A stretch of DNA of 64,000 bases from Hermatobates lingyangjiaoensis (Eukaryota > Arthropoda > Insecta > Hemiptera > Hermatobatidae): positions 1,364,001 to 1,428,000 of the forward strand of contig JAPFBL010000171.1 of the NCBI GenBank assembly GCA_026182355.1, given 5' to 3'. This document shows, one piece after another, positions 35,319 through 46,961 of this stretch; the stretch's first letter is position 1, and every line of letters starts with the position of its first letter. A program made the translations under genes and the position numbers. The notes below the pieces were generated by a model that saw only the letters and a list, made by a program, of their open reading frames with translations, had not been told where the DNA came from and searched no databases.

Positions 35319-36334
35319 ATACTTTACTGATAGTTAAGTTATAAGATATAAACAGTTTTACTGACAATTATTTACCACATTTGTGAATAGAAATAACATG
35401 TACATTTATAATTATGATTTGTATGATGATATATGTTCAAAGTACTATGTACCATATAATAGAAATCACTAAAGGTTATTGACTTGCAAAGCTTAATAAT
35501 AATAATAATAATTAATTAATAATAATTAGTTTTGGCAGTAAACCTGTAAAAGCTTGGTAATACTTTCTGGTCTGGCAGAAGGCTAATGTGATGTTATCAT
35601 GTTGTTTGTGATAACCAAGCATTCTAAGAAGTGCAGATTCGTTCGTCATCATATGGTCTTACAGTCTCTGATCATAGGAAGAAAAGTTAGTTTATAGGGA
35701 TTTATTTCAAACTTGAATGGAGTTGCACATTTTATAGAAGATGTAATGGTTGTATTCTGGTAGATACACTTTGTACGAACAGTTTGAGATGAGACAGGAA
35801 TTACCAAGAAACCGTCCTGGTCTCCTTTACAGTCGTCCTATACAAACGTTTATCACGCGTCATCAATTCTTATCAGTACGGCTTCATCCTAACGATGATA
35901 AACATTCAAAAGGCTCAATCAACAATCATAGTTCCAATGAAAGCTTTGAATAGTCAGCAACCTCTCGACCTAGAAACTGGACCACCCTACAGCTAACTTG
36001 CTTCAGCAGAAACCTCTGTAAGAACGAATACATGACTAAGTCCAACTCTTCTGGAAACTACATTCAATGAAACCACAAAAAATACAGTACTCATTATAAG
36101 CCGTATAATATCCAACCATTTGTCTCCATCTGATCATCAATCTAGGTTAGGTTGCAGTAGCAGTCCCACGATAAAACACACATAGGCTGAACATTGGCCC
36201 TTTGTCATACCCTCACATTGAACATTAACATTGGCAGTCATTTTTGCCTAAATGAAGTATATTAATAGTAGGGATCTTTCGAATACATATTCGTTATCGT
36301 ACCTGATATCGGGACCTGATATCGTACATACTAT
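35319..36334. other. Unassigned sequence
   Basis: (TAA)n-like run at 35500-35528. 35730-36070 is less AT-rich with a 67-codon plus frame of no known family. No gene was called. Confidence 0.4.
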
Positions 36335-36486
36335 GTTAGGTGTTGATGGCTTAACGTCCTCTCCGAGGGACGACGTTTTCAGATTGATTCAGCTCCCCAC
36401 GTAAATATATCAAAGATCAGAGTGGGTATTGAACTCCGGATCTACCAGAGGCGAAAATGTTGCTGCTGCGATAACCTGGCCTCCAA
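36335..36486 (-). mobile_element. tRNA-derived SINE (truncated copy)
   Basis: On minus: GGCCAGGTTATCGCAGCAGC, then a B-box-like GTTCAATACCC, then GGGGAGCTGAATCAATCTGA and GTCGTCCCTCGGAGAGGACG + TTAA. The same order and central domain occur in the SINE at 48642-48921. This copy stops shortly after the central domain. Confidence 0.7.
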
Positions 36487-36964
36487 ACTTCAATACAAAG
36501 ATATATACAGGTTCATTTAGCCAGCTGAATGAAGCAACGAAATACCAATGGGTCATCCCACCTCCCTACGCACGTTCATTCAGGTAACAAATATTACTTA
36601 ACGTTTCAATATGATCCCCAGAGTCACCTAAGACTCCGAAAGTTCTGTAAGGCCTTGCAAAAAACTCTAATTCCTCAGGTTCGCATCCTCAGGCACCACA
36701 TTAATGCCTATTTCAATATCTCAGTTTGTCAGGTTTAACCATGTGCACGTAGCACTAGAACACATCCAAGAAATAACAAGTAAAATTGTTTCCTTATCCT
36801 ACTCAATTAGAGCTGATATAAAAAACTGCATAAGCGGTAGGTGAACACAACCGTACCGTACTGTGATTTCAGTACAATGTAACATTCCGTTGTATGAACA
36901 CCGTTATTTCAGATTAATATTTATTATTCCTGTTATTTAAAATTATTAAATTTTCAATTGCTAA

Positions 36965-37075
36965 ATATTTTTACTTTTGCCTGAAACATATTTTTAAATA
37001 AAATCGAAACATTAGCATAGGGAGTTTGTTTTGAACCTGAAAGACTGACAAAACCCTGATTTATTTTAATCATAT
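36965..37075 (+). mobile_element. GGTTTTAAATAAAACC-family fragment
   Basis: TTGCCTGAAACATATTTTTA, AATAAAATCGAAACATTAGC and GAACCTGAAAGACTGAC parallel the arms at 29480-29570. Strongly eroded. Confidence 0.6.
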
Positions 37076-37365
37076 TCTATTAAATAGTCCAATTTCCTTA
37101 AAATTATATCTATATCCACATCTAAACGCCATAAAAAAATTTGGAAATGGACTAAGATCTTACAACAAAAACAACTGGTCCATCAATGTCTCATTGAACT
37201 GAAACAGGTGAAATAGAACATCCTGTTTCAGTTGAGTTGGTGAAGACCAGTTGTTAAAAAATCTTAGGCATATTTCAGAATTTTATAGAATGGTTTACAT
37301 ATTGATTTTATTCAGTTGTATACTGTAAAATCATATTGTCAATCTTAGTTTTATTATATATATAT

Positions 37366-37535
37366 GTATGATCAAACCATAATATGAAATGGGAAAGCAA
37401 GACTAAGATCTTTCAACCGTCACAAGCGGTCTTCGTCAGAGTCAAAAACCCAACTGAGTCTTGTTTTCCATTTTCATATTGTGGTTTGATCATTGATTGT
37501 TATTTCACGTGTTTTTGTGGAATCCTTTTATATAA
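37366..37535. mobile_element. AGATCT-family element, right core lost
   Basis: The left arm is complete (ATGATCAAACCATAATATGA to TTCGTCAGAGTCAAAAACCC), followed by GAGTCTTGTTTTCCATTTTC and the outer arm. The right arm resumes just at the position after predicted cleavage (AGTCTTG). A diverged relative lies at 37140-37275. Confidence 0.8.
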
Positions 37536-37594
37536 AGCGATTAAAAGAACAGGACGCTGTTACTGTTTTTCAGTCAAACTGAACTCTTATTCTT

Positions 37595-37640
37595 TCCCTG
37601 ATGACAACGAGGTCAAAATATTGAAGGGGTATTTGCCGTT
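37595..37640 (+). ncRNA. Eroded hammerhead-like motif
   Basis: CCCTGATGACAACGAGGTCA + AAATATTGAAGGGG: CTGATGA + C + AACGAGGTC + AAA + ATAT + T + GAAGG. G of GAAA is A, so probably inactive. It is followed within 70 bp by (TA)n. Confidence 0.4.
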
Positions 37641-37699
37641 CTTTTTCTAAAAACTGCTTAGTTGTCCTAACGAACTTTTTCATGTTTTTAATGAATTCC

Positions 37700-37757
37700 A
37701 TATATATATATATATGTATAATATAATATATATATATATATATATATAATATATATA

Positions 37758-37799
<42 letters not shown>

Positions 37800-37880
37800 A
37801 CAATAAACACATGGAAAAATCAACGCCTTAACCACAGAAAGAAATCTAATATATATATATATATATATATAATATATATT
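37700..37880 (+). repeat. (TA)n-rich block
   Basis: Long alternating TA runs with small interruptions. The Ile-Tyr reading frames here are artefacts of the repeat. Confidence 0.9.
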
Positions 37881-38310
37881 TATATTATTATTATTAATTA
37901 TTATTAACATTATTATTATTATTATTAATTTAATCTTTATTTATCTATGTATTACCTATTAATCTATTTACACTATTAAAAGATCTCTTAACTCTTTTAT
38001 TCTTATCTTTATTGTACTTTTCTTTATTTCTAATTATACCTTCCCTATTAATTCTTACTTTCATTCAACTCTCTTATTTTAACACATTTTCTTGTCCTTT
38101 AATAATCTTTTATCCTTCATTTACTTTAATATTATTAATCTATTTATTCTCTATTAGTCCAGTTATACCGTTGACCTTTCAACTCTTTTATTCTAACCGC
38201 TTGTTTCTTGTTCATTATTGACCTTTGACCTTCTCTTTATATTAACCTGTACTATCCTTTTAATCTATTTATAGCAATGACTAAGCATGAGTCATCGATT
38301 TTAATTTAAC

Positions 38311-38461
38311 ATGTCACTTGGCCAACTCCTTTTCCAGTTGAACCCTGTTAGCAGGTGGTTAGTTCGTAAGATCGAATCTCTCAGTCTTAAGATCGTGAAT
38401 GCCGAGACTGCGGTTAATTTTAATGATACCTGTTTAAAAGAGGATCTGCTGCCTATTTATA

Positions 38462-38466
<5 letters not shown>
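38311..38466 (+). pseudogene. N-terminal fragment of a Penelope-like retroelement ORF
   Basis: The frame reads MSLGQLLFQLNPVSRWLV, then RKIESLSLKIVNAETAVNFN, then DTCLKEDLLPIYTNIY, and runs straight into (TA)n. A very similar frame at 60588-60740 reads RKIEKLVKKQVSAKFGVIFN and CIKEGLLPKFTNIY, and a third short copy is at 39866-39895. The pattern RKIE-L-K...A...V.FN..C.KE.LLP.(Y/F)TN resembles the N-terminal helix and FLxxCxxxxLxPxF motif of Penelope-like proteins. The reverse transcriptase domain is absent, and all copies stop at the same residue before TA repeats. Family assignment is inference from pattern memory, not alignment. Confidence 0.5.
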
Positions 38467-38498
<32 letters not shown>

Positions 38499-38649
38499 CA
38501 ACCTCTATATCCATTGGCAGAATGACGGAGGCTTTGCTGGGCAGCGGGTAACTCGGACCGCACGCATGGACCTAAAAACTCTACTTTTCTATTAGTCACC
38601 ATTGTAACGAATCGTATTCCTTTCCCTGGACAACTCATAGAAAAATATA

Positions 38650-38885
38650 TATATATACATATATATATAAACTAAATTTACAGAAGGAACACACATACAA
38701 GAGATCACAAAAACTAACTACTATACTTCGACTACCTCGTCATCAGGTAGAAAAGAAGTCGTCATTCGTCTTCGAAGAGACTCATATATTTCCACCTGAT
38801 GACGAGGCAGTAGCGAGTTCTTGTCATTTCTTTTATGTGTGTTTTTACTGTAAATGAAGTTTTATTTAGTTCGTAAACACATTTT
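38650..38885. mobile_element. Hammerhead-bearing inverted pair
   Basis: The left core is on minus at 38718-38750. An inverse eroded copy lies at 38795-38830 (CACCTGATGACGAGGCAGTA + GCGA). Both leaders run outward through AACACACATAAAA-like sequence to (TA)n. Confidence 0.65.
38718..38750 (-). ncRNA. Hammerhead-ribozyme-like core
   Basis: On minus: CTAC + CTGATGA + C + GAGGTAGTC + GAA + GTAT + A + GTAG. Helix I CTAC/GTAG is perfect. Helix II is short and helix III no longer palindromic. Confidence 0.5.
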
Positions 38886-38929
38886 ATTTTAATTGATATA
38901 TATATATATTTATATACAAAGAAGTAAGA

Positions 38930-38934
<5 letters not shown>

Positions 38935-38975
<41 letters not shown>
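38935..38975 (+). repeat. (GA)n microsatellite
   Basis: About 19 GA units. Confidence 0.95.
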
Positions 38976-38979
<4 letters not shown>

Positions 38980-38999
38980 GAGAGAGAGGAATGATTGGA

Positions 39000-39315
39000 G
39001 AGGTGTCTTCAAGCTAATGACGCTTTGTTGTCAGTTGACTTTCACTGGCTTTCAGTTCAAGGCCATGAGCCATGCCTACGGCTGAGTATTGCGGGCTACA
39101 GCCAAGTCTACCATGCACTCTCGAGTGTATAAAAAACACAGCTGCATGAAACACAAGCAGGTCACTAAACCTAGCATTGCATGAAGCCCTGCCAAGAGGT
39201 CTGGTAATATTACCTGCACCTGTCTCTTGTGGACTGAGACTGCCACAGCCTCTCGGGTCTTCGGCTTCTCCTATACAAGTGACAACTACACCTGAGCCAA
39301 AGAAGAAGAATCTTT
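39000..39315. other. GC-richer block ending in GAAGAAGAA
   Basis: No long frame. It ends GAGCCAAAGAAGAAGAA, which may be a retroposon tail. The family is not recognised. Confidence 0.35.
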
Positions 39316-39499
39316 AGCTTTTTGACAAACATTGATCACAGTTTGAAAGAATTTTATCTACTCAACACTATCATCTAACTCACTATCATTGCTCTTATTT
39401 AGCATTCCTATTAAAATTCTTTTAGTCGAATACTTTTGGTCCATCAAAAACTCGAAAAACACTCTATACATATTTGTTTTGTTATTTATATAAAACAAT

Positions 39500-39638
39500 A
39501 TTTCACAATAAACACGTGAAATAACAATCAAGGTTCAAAACTCAATTAGAAATGAGAAAAGAAGACTAAGATCTTTCAACCGTACCAAGCGATTTTGGAC
39601 AGAGTCAAATCTCAACGGTTGAAAAAATATATATATAT
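39500..39638 (-). mobile_element. AGATCT-family fragment
   Basis: CAATAAACACGTGAAATAAC to AAGACTAAGATCTTTCAACC, eroded at the hairpin (GTACCAAGCGATTTTGGA), ending AACGGTTGAAA then (TA)n. Confidence 0.75.
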
Positions 39639-39654
39639 ATATAACATGATTTGA

Positions 39655-39815
39655 TACAAACACGTGAAATAACAATCAATGATCAAACCACAATATGAAA
39701 TGAGAAAAAAAGACTAAGATCTTTCAAGCGTAACAAGCAGTCTTCGTTGTGGAGACTCTGACGAAAATCTTACTCTTCTTTTTCCCATTTCATATTGTAT
39801 TTTAATTATATATAT
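39655..39815. mobile_element. AGATCT-family palindrome, right hairpin deleted
   Basis: The left arm is complete. The centre TTGTGGAGACTCTGACGAAA jumps to ATCTTACTCTTCTTTTTCCC, so CTGACGA is kept and the right hairpin lost. Confidence 0.75.
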
Positions 39816-39863
39816 ATACGGACCGACACTTTGGTTTACTTTAATTATACATATTTTGAGGGA

Positions 39864-39897
39864 AAATCTGCTATCTATTTACACCAATATATATATA
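39864..39897 (+). pseudogene. Third copy of the LLPxxTNIY frame
   Basis: Encodes HILRENLLSIYTNIY and then enters (TA)n. It matches the ends of the frames at 38311 and 60588. Confidence 0.5.
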
Positions 39898-39929
39898 CCA
39901 TGATAAACGAAAAACGGTCCGGCAGGACA

Positions 39930-40114
39930 TATAACACTTAAAATAAACGGTGACACATGGACTGAAATATAACAAAAAACTCACTTTTCTATATTTCGAT
40001 CGTAATGGCGGTCGTCCTCCACTTTTCTCCTGAGGACAACCGCCATTACGGTCGAAATATAGAAAAGTGAGTCTTTTTTATGTTTCAGTTTATGTGTCAC
40101 TGTTTATTTTAAGT

Positions 40115-40115
<1 letters not shown>
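39930..40115. mobile_element. Palindromic hammerhead-bearing element (ATAT family, CGG hairpin)
   Basis: Inverted arms 39930-40016 and 40030-40115 share AAAAGTGAGT, ATGTGTCAC.GTTTATTTTA and AAGTG. A third copy of this family is on minus at 59100-59200 (ACCGTAATGTCGGTCGTCCT). Confidence 0.8.
40020..40069 (+). ncRNA. Hammerhead-ribozyme-like core (ATAT family)
   Basis: CACTTTTC + TC + CTGAGGA + CA + ACCG-CCATTA-CGGT + C + GAA + ATAT + A + GAAAAGTG. The 8-bp helix I (CACTTTTC/GAAAAGTG) is perfect apart from the small TC bulge. Helix II is 4 bp. Predicted cleavage lies after 40061. Confidence 0.6.
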
Positions 40116-40149
<34 letters not shown>

Positions 40150-40153
<4 letters not shown>

Positions 40154-40330
40154 TTTAACAAATAGGAAAGAACACAGAAAGTCACTACAGAACTCACTTC
40201 AATATTTTGACATCCGTCGTGATCAGGAATATGTACGAAAAACTCGCATTGAGAAGGAAACTGCTACTGGCCTCCAGAGTAACTCGTGTAACCACCGCAA
40301 TGCTGCCCCCCAGCGGAGGAGAGGAAAAAT
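40150..40330 (-). mobile_element. Hammerhead-bearing element (ATAT family, window-end type), eroded core
   Basis: Shares CTACTGGCCTCCAGAG, ACCACCGCAATGCTGC and GCGGAGGAGAGGA with 63825-64000. The core (AATATTTTGACATCCGTCGT + GATCAGG) has lost CTGATGA. Confidence 0.75.
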
Positions 40331-41770
40331 AGAAATTCCTGCAATATTTATTTAATAATAATAATAATAAATATATATATTCCTAAACTTTAATGCTATC
40401 ACAGTGGTTTTAACAGTGTTTATATTTAAAATACACAATAAATAAAAAAATTATATCTAAATGTACTGGGTAAAATATCTGAACAATGAAATATAGTTTA
40501 TTTTAAAACTAAAATACATTCTTCTGTTCTATTAGTGATCAAAGAATAAAACAAAAACTTGTTTTTCCGAATTGGAGTTGAGGACACATTTCAGTCTCCT
40601 CCTCAACTTCAGACATACAAATAAAATAAATTTTTTTTTTCTTTCCTTGCAATAATAAGGATTTAGTCAATTTAAAATGCTCAACAAAGGTGAGTTTGTT
40701 GTTAAGATGATAGAAATATCTTATTTGCAAAAGTTAAACAGAGACAAAACTGTTTATGAGTTACTGTATGAAAGAGTTAGTATTGAATAAACAAGAAGAA
40801 AAAATTTTAAATTCCTTTAATTATTTTCAGTGCTTATTTGGGCATTTATTAAATCAGTGTTAAATTTGAATGTAATTAATGCCTAGTCATACTTGAAATA
40901 TAAATGTAAAACATGAATAAGCGATAGTTTATACTGTTGGTATTAATCTAGCGGTATCAATAATGAAACAGTGTAATCAAATTATAATAGGAAGCTGATT
41001 TCAGTTTCTTGTCAAGAGTGGGAATACAAAAGCAAAATGTTCTACCAAATGGTTATTAAACTCGTTAAAATTCAGTATGATTTCAGTAACGATCGTTGAA
41101 ATCGAAATTATTTATTTTAACAGAAGCAATTTATATTATTTAAGTGATAAAATATGTAAAGGGTGCAGATTTATTGTCACGGAATGATAAATAATTACAG
41201 TTACAAAAAGAATGTAGATTCTTTAGGATAATTCTTAATGTAATTTCAACTTTTTTTTTTTTTAATAATAACTTGTTTGGTTCATTTTAAACTGTCAGCT
41301 ATGTTTTCGTATGAATAGTTGAAATAATCGCTTTTAAAAGCTAACAACTCTAACCAAGAACGCCAGATTAAGAAATCATATATGATATGAACGGTACAAA
41401 GGACTGAGGATTAGACGATTCAAGCTGAGGACTTTGTGCTCAAGACATCATCTTAATGTCCAAGAAAAGAAGCGCGTAAGACCAACAACGCAAAGAGCTT
41501 CTTCCCCAGTAAGTATGTTAAATGAAAACAAATAACCTTGCCGTGTAAACTAACAAACTGGTGAAACAGCTACGTTCAAACAGCCTTCCATAGTTCATCA
41601 CACATGGTAACAGAAATTAACGAAAGTTAACGGGTTCCTACCTCTAAATCTGTTTTATTATTATTTGAGGGTGTCTATAGCACTGCGTCTTAAAAAAAAA
41701 CTATTGAACTTCCCCTCTTCTGTACTAAAGTACCCCAGCAGTTAACTTCAACGCCTCCAAGAAGCTCAGC
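40331..41770. other. AT-rich sequence, no gene recognised
   Basis: (TAA)n run at 40350-40370. Nothing assignable. Confidence 0.4.
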
Positions 41771-41771
41771 A

Positions 41772-42260
41772 CTTTTGCTGGTTCCAGCGGTAAAAGTTTT
41801 TCAATGGTTTGTTGAGTGTCCCGAAGCACCTGCCTCTCTGCAGCAGAGTTGCCTTACAAGTTATCAGAAGGTGCAACGGTGTTTCTTCTTCTTTGCAGAA
41901 TCTGCACAAACCATCATTGATAATGTCCATTCAGGCTCCCTATGTTTCGGGGGAGAGTAACTTCCTTTCTCCTTCTTCGGGATGGCCTTCTTCGGGTCCT
42001 TAGGTGCACTTGTGGGAGGTTCCCACTAGTTAGCGCTTTTGGACCCTCTGCACTTCCGGAGGATGATCTCCAGACTTCCTTCTCCTTGCAGGGGAACATC
42101 TCTGAAGCTCTATCGGTGGTATTTTGTCCGCTCCGGCAGAGCACCACATACCGGAGTAAGGCTATTTACTCAAGGGGGTCGCCTGGTGCCTTTAAAGCTC
42201 CGTTTAAATACAGAAACCCCTGTATCATCCATCCTTCGGCACGGATCACATAACACCTTA
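41772..42260 (-). pseudogene. LINE ORF2 C-terminal remnant (RNase H-like to zinc knuckle)
   Basis: On the minus strand, 41930-41775 encodes MDIINDGLCRFCKEEETPLH + LLITCKATLLQRGRCFG. This is a C-x2-C-x7-H-x4-C knuckle followed by the R.G...G typical of the ORF2 tail in I/Jockey-group LINEs. Just upstream in another frame is GSLNGHYQ, like the LTGHY motif that normally precedes the knuckle. Further upstream (about 42240-42160) DPCRRMDDTGVSVFKRSFKG resembles the start of an RNase H domain (DGS...GTG.GV). Frameshifts and stops break the whole. Family-level placement is inference; the knuckle is seen directly. Confidence 0.65.
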
Positions 42261-44296
42261 GATTGGGGCTGGGATAAAAGGAGGGGATTTGGAGATTAGG
42301 AAAGATGGGAAACGAAGGTGGTCGGGCCCAGCCCCTGATCACCTTCTCCTCCTCTTTCGTTTGTCCCTGCATATAGCAGGTTAACAGGGTAGCCTTGTGA
42401 AGGCCAAAAGTCAGAGTTGAGTGTTAGAGGCTATTAGAGGCGCTTAATTACTCCATTACTACCCCTCTAAATCTGTTACTGAAACATATTACCCTACTTC
42501 CTAAGCCATCAAAGAGGATAGACACCTATTGCCATATAACTGTGATTCCCATAAAAATCTTCACATCACAATAACAACAAAACTGACAGTTAAGAAATTC
42601 TTAGTCTTGCCATCTCTAATATGATAGGTAATTTTTTGTCCAAAGCACATTACAGAAAAATTTCTATGACAAATATTATTTAATACTTAATTACATTTCA
42701 TTAGGTTAAATGATTTTCAATTGTTTCCAGCACTTTTAGTTAGCAAATTATAAAGACGGTTTTCAAGTCGAAATGGAATGTCATGGGGGATTGGGTGTCG
42801 AAGTGAAAGTCTGATAATTCATTACGGATGTTGTGTGATTCAACTGATTTTTGAGTACCTACTCTTGTTAGGGAGTCAGGAGGTTCGGGGAAGCAAGATG
42901 TATGGGCTCCTAACATGAGCTCTTCTGGAAGTGTTTATGAACTCGGCCAAGGTAGGACCGAGGTGACTTTATTAATGTGCTACAAGAACGAGACAGGCAG
43001 AGTAGAGAGAGAGCCACCTCTGTACTAGTATCGTCGACATCCTTACCATTAATTCAACACTCTTCAACTTTCTTCACAACAGGCGCCTTACAAACTACTC
43101 CAAGATATCGTGACTACATTAATCCAAAAGAAAAATTCCTGTTATAAATTAAATTGTAAACATCGACTTGACTTTATCTAGTTCTAGTATTTGGGAAGGA
43201 TATATAAGAAACATTGGAAGAGTTCTATGGATATGAGTCATCCTTAAAGATACTACAAGTATAGAGGAAGCAGGAGAACAAAGGGAAAAGAAAGCAAAAC
43301 TTGTGGTGGTAACGAGGCGATGATTCAGCACTCTGTGTCTTGGAATAAGCCAGCCACTTGGGTCACGAGATCGACTTTATCCTTGATACTTTGACCTATC
43401 AGTGTGCCCCAACTACGTCCTCTCTCTGCCTCATATACATATATATACACACTTCAATGTCACATCGTAGGATGAAATCGTTGGGTTTTATGCTGGACTA
43501 TGCAGCAAAGGGAACTCATTTCATAATTGACCCTCGTTTTGAGTAGTGATCGATTCAACTTGTCCTTACATTATTAAGTGGAATTTATACTGTAAGTCCT
43601 ATATAATCAATGATTCTTCTTGCCCTAGAACCAAGTTCTATTACAATCACAATGAGAGTTCTACAGCCCTGAAACTTTTGCTTTCTTTAATGATTTTAAA
43701 ACTATCATGAACACAGATAGAGGTTCTTAGTTCTTTAGACGCTGTTACAAATTGTAAATACGAAAGCAATCGTACCTTGCATGCTTTACCAAACATACGA
43801 ACATCTATTCTATACAGCCATTTATACTAAGATAGGCTAACACATTAATTTAAAAGACATTACGATTTTGTTATATTCAGTTCAAATTACATAACTAATA
43901 ATTTGTGTATGCGAGCGATGTAAAACATAGGTCCTGAGAAGCCATATATTTATGGCGGACGTTTGGTACCGTACTTGCATAGTCAATAAATAAAAGAGTT
44001 TCTTTTTATGAATATTACCTGGGCTTTCCATTATTTGAATATTTCTCCAGTTCTTCGGATTAGTCCCTAGAATTTTGAATCCTCTTTGGAATTTTTATGG
44101 CATTGAAAGTAAAAAAGTTAGTGTATTCTTTTTTATATTATATGAGAGAAGGAGTAGCAGTAGGGTCAATTATGGTAGTAAGGTGCGTCTGTATGCAGAC
44201 GTGGATGGCACCTGTGAAGAGAAACAGCTCTGACTGTTAGTGGCAGTAGAGCAATTCTGAACCAAAACACAATAAATACACAACGATTTGAATTAT
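42261..44296. other. Unassigned sequence
   Basis: 42270-42440 may be further upstream LINE sequence. The rest is ordinary AT-rich DNA without a recognised element. Confidence 0.35.
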
Positions 44297-45108
44297 CATT
44301 GTAAGTTCTAAAACTAAATCATTAAAGATGATGATTACCTCAGCTGCTTAATCATAAATCAATGATACCAAATAGCTGAATATTTTATATAAGCCAGTAA
44401 TGCCAACAATATAAAGAACCATTTCTGAAATTTGGCATACAATATTCTTAACTATCAAGATGGCTAGACTGAAAGATTATCTGGATGTTTGTGAGACTTT
44501 GAGGTAAGCCAAAACAATTGCCTGGTTTTTCAAATCGCAAGAAGTGATATTTTGAGATGAAATCTCTTGACTTATGAGTTTTCTTTGAGACCAATGTCAG
44601 TATAAGAGGTCAACGTGACTTAAAAACCTAATATACACATATAAATGGAAGAAAATGACTTTCTACGAATAATCAATACTTTACTTATTAGAAGTTTTAA
44701 GTAAGAAATTAGTTAGTTATACGAGGGTGAGGGAATGGCCAGTGTTCCAATTGTCCCTAGGTCGAACGCCATCAATCCAAAATTCTCCATTGTTAGTTCT
44801 AAACATATGTAATCAATGTATTTATTCCATTATCATATTTTGGAATACTCAAACATGTTACTTAACTCTGAGTACTATCCCCTACATCTATAACATGTTT
44901 CAGTCTTAAACATCCAGATAATATTTCAGTCTAGCCATCTGGACAGTTAAGAATCTTGTATGCCAAATTTCAGTAATGGTTCTTTATATTGTTGGCATCA
45001 TTGGCTTATATAAAATATTTATTCAGCTATTTGGTATCTTTAATTTACAATTAAGCAGCTAAGTTAGTCATCTTTAATCAGGTGATTTAGTTTTAGAACT
45101 TACAATCT
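44297..45108. repeat. Large inverted repeat (about 195-bp arms)
   Basis: The left arm (44297-44492: ATTGTAAGTTCTAAAACTAA to GATTATCTGGATGTTT) is the inverse of 44907-45108, with moderate divergence. The spacer is 44493-44906 and contains TTATACGAGGGTGAGGGAAT, weakly like a mariner end. No coding capacity, so a foldback transposon derivative is likely. Confidence 0.75.
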
Positions 45109-45739
45109 TCTTTTGCTTTCAGTATAGGATATTCAGTTGATTTGTTATTTAGAGCCCATTTAATTTGTTTTGCTCTTATAAATATTGAAGCGCATTACTG
45201 TTGCCTAATATTTTCTCGACTCTTCATCCCACTATTTCACCAACTCCATACTCTAGCTTCCTTCATCTGTTTGATTATTTAATTTTCTTATTTACTTGTT
45301 TGAGAACAGCTTGTGTGGTTTAAATTCAGGTTTAAGTCCTGAACAAACGAGTTTGAAATCTTGATCAGGATCCTGGATTTTTTTATTTGAAAGATGAAAT
45401 ATCTAGTTTTACGTAAATTTTAAAGTTACACAAATTCTCGTTAAGTTCTAGTTCTAATACACTGACTATAGCGGATGAATATTAGGGCTCCCCATATAGA
45501 ATTAACCCTTATTTGTAACTAAAATGCGTGCCAGTTGACACATAGGCCACACTTTCTGCACCTAGAAGAATAATGGAAACGAAAACCGTTATGCGTGGAC
45601 GTTGGAGTCGAAAAAAAATGTAGTGTAGTGATTATCAAGAAATAGGTTACATTTATTGGAGACATTAAAATTCTGCAGAAGAATATTTTTAATTTTGATT
45701 TTGCACTAAATAGTGCGCCATTGCTGTTGCATTCATGAA

Positions 45740-45935
45740 TAAGATTGAAATATTGATCTTGAGGGTCGAAGACAAGTAGTGCACGGTCAAAGAGGACAGT
45801 GCGTGTCCGCGCAGCCCGCCGTGCTGCAGAGTCCCCAGCCGCGCGCTAACTATTAGAGAGACCTGCTGCCTAGGAATGCTGCCTGTTCCTCCCACCTGGA
45901 CCACTCCTTTTCCTGTTTCAGCCGATTTCAAATCC
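45740..45935. other. GC/CpG-rich island
   Basis: CGCGCAGCCCGCCGTGCTGC and CCGCGCGCTAAC stand out from the AT-rich background. A minus frame of 83 codons crosses it but shows no family motif. Possible promoter or exon; unresolved. Confidence 0.35.
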
Positions 45936-46399
45936 TCCACTAAACAGGGCTTTCTTTGCCTTAGTCTAAGTCTGTGCTTCTCTTACTCCAAGTCTTTCTA
46001 AAGATCCAAAAGCATTTTAGAAGTTTCAACAATAATATCAAATATGAGGAATATTTTAGAAATCAAGTTTGCGTTTAGTTGTAAGCCTTCCCCTTGCTGT
46101 AAACTGTAATATTTCATTTGTTATAATAATAATAAGTTATTAATTAATTTCTCGAAGTGCACAAACATTGCTATTGTTTGCTCTATGATTCAGCTGAGAG
46201 AGTAGCCATCTTTATTCACCGTCCATATCACATTACCAACCCACTTGAATTGGTAAAATATTGGCTGGAGCCTTGCTCTGGATCAAGTTTTATTTGAACA
46301 ATTTGATTCAAGGAGAGATTGAATTGACCAATTGTAGTGTTTGCCAACAAGATGTTTGTTTTTGTGTTTGTTTGGTTAGTGGAAACAAGTTTTGTTTGA

Positions 46400-46625
46400 T
46401 AACTGGTCGAAGGCAGTTGAGTTGCGCGAGCTCCGGAAGCGCTCGAGTGTTCTCGCCCACACGCCCAATGGGGCTTTGATAAATAGCCCCAGAGGTTACA
46501 ATCGGCACGACTTGCACAAACACAACCGTCCACTTCCCTTGCTTGACATCTCAATCGAAGTGCTTCCTCATTCAAAGACGTCGCCCTACCACCTTCACGC
46601 CCTGTCTCCTATTGCTAACAACTCC
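46400..46625. other. GC/CpG-rich island with overlapping frames on both strands
   Basis: CGCGAGCTCCGGAAGCGCTC and following. Frames of 124 (plus) and 115 (minus) codons overlap here, and neither has a recognisable domain. Possible promoter region. Confidence 0.3.
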
Positions 46626-46857
46626 TATTATTGTCAATATTACTTTACAAATAGAACATCGACATTTTCAGAGCGCTCTTTAATTCTTATATTGCTAATA
46701 GATATTATGACTGATATTAGCAGAGACAAAAAAACAGTGTTTAATGTATTTAATGTATTTGTTTAATACGGAAAATGTATTTGCAATTTTAATGTATGTG
46801 GAATACGGCTGAAGTACTGAAGACAAATATGAAACACTACCTTTACACAGGGACAGA

Positions 46858-46883
46858 CAAAGAGAGATAGATAGATAGAGAGA

Positions 46884-46960
<77 letters not shown>
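46858..46960 (+). repeat. (GATA)n/(GA)n microsatellite
   Basis: A short GATA run grades into about 45 GA units. Ser-Leu reading frames on minus are artefacts. Confidence 0.95.

Positions 46961-46961
<1 letters not shown>

Noticed and set aside
37570..37910. Ile-Tyr-rich open frames
   Set aside because: They are translations of (TA)n runs.
44716..44740. Mariner terminal repeat (TACGAGGGTGAGGG)
   Set aside because: Only the first eight bases match the ends at 57980 and 35318, too short to support.
46228..46766. Overlapping 115- and 124-codon frames on both strands
   Set aside because: No domain, signal peptide or splice context. Overlap in a CpG-rich stretch makes chance frames likely, so I kept only the composition note.
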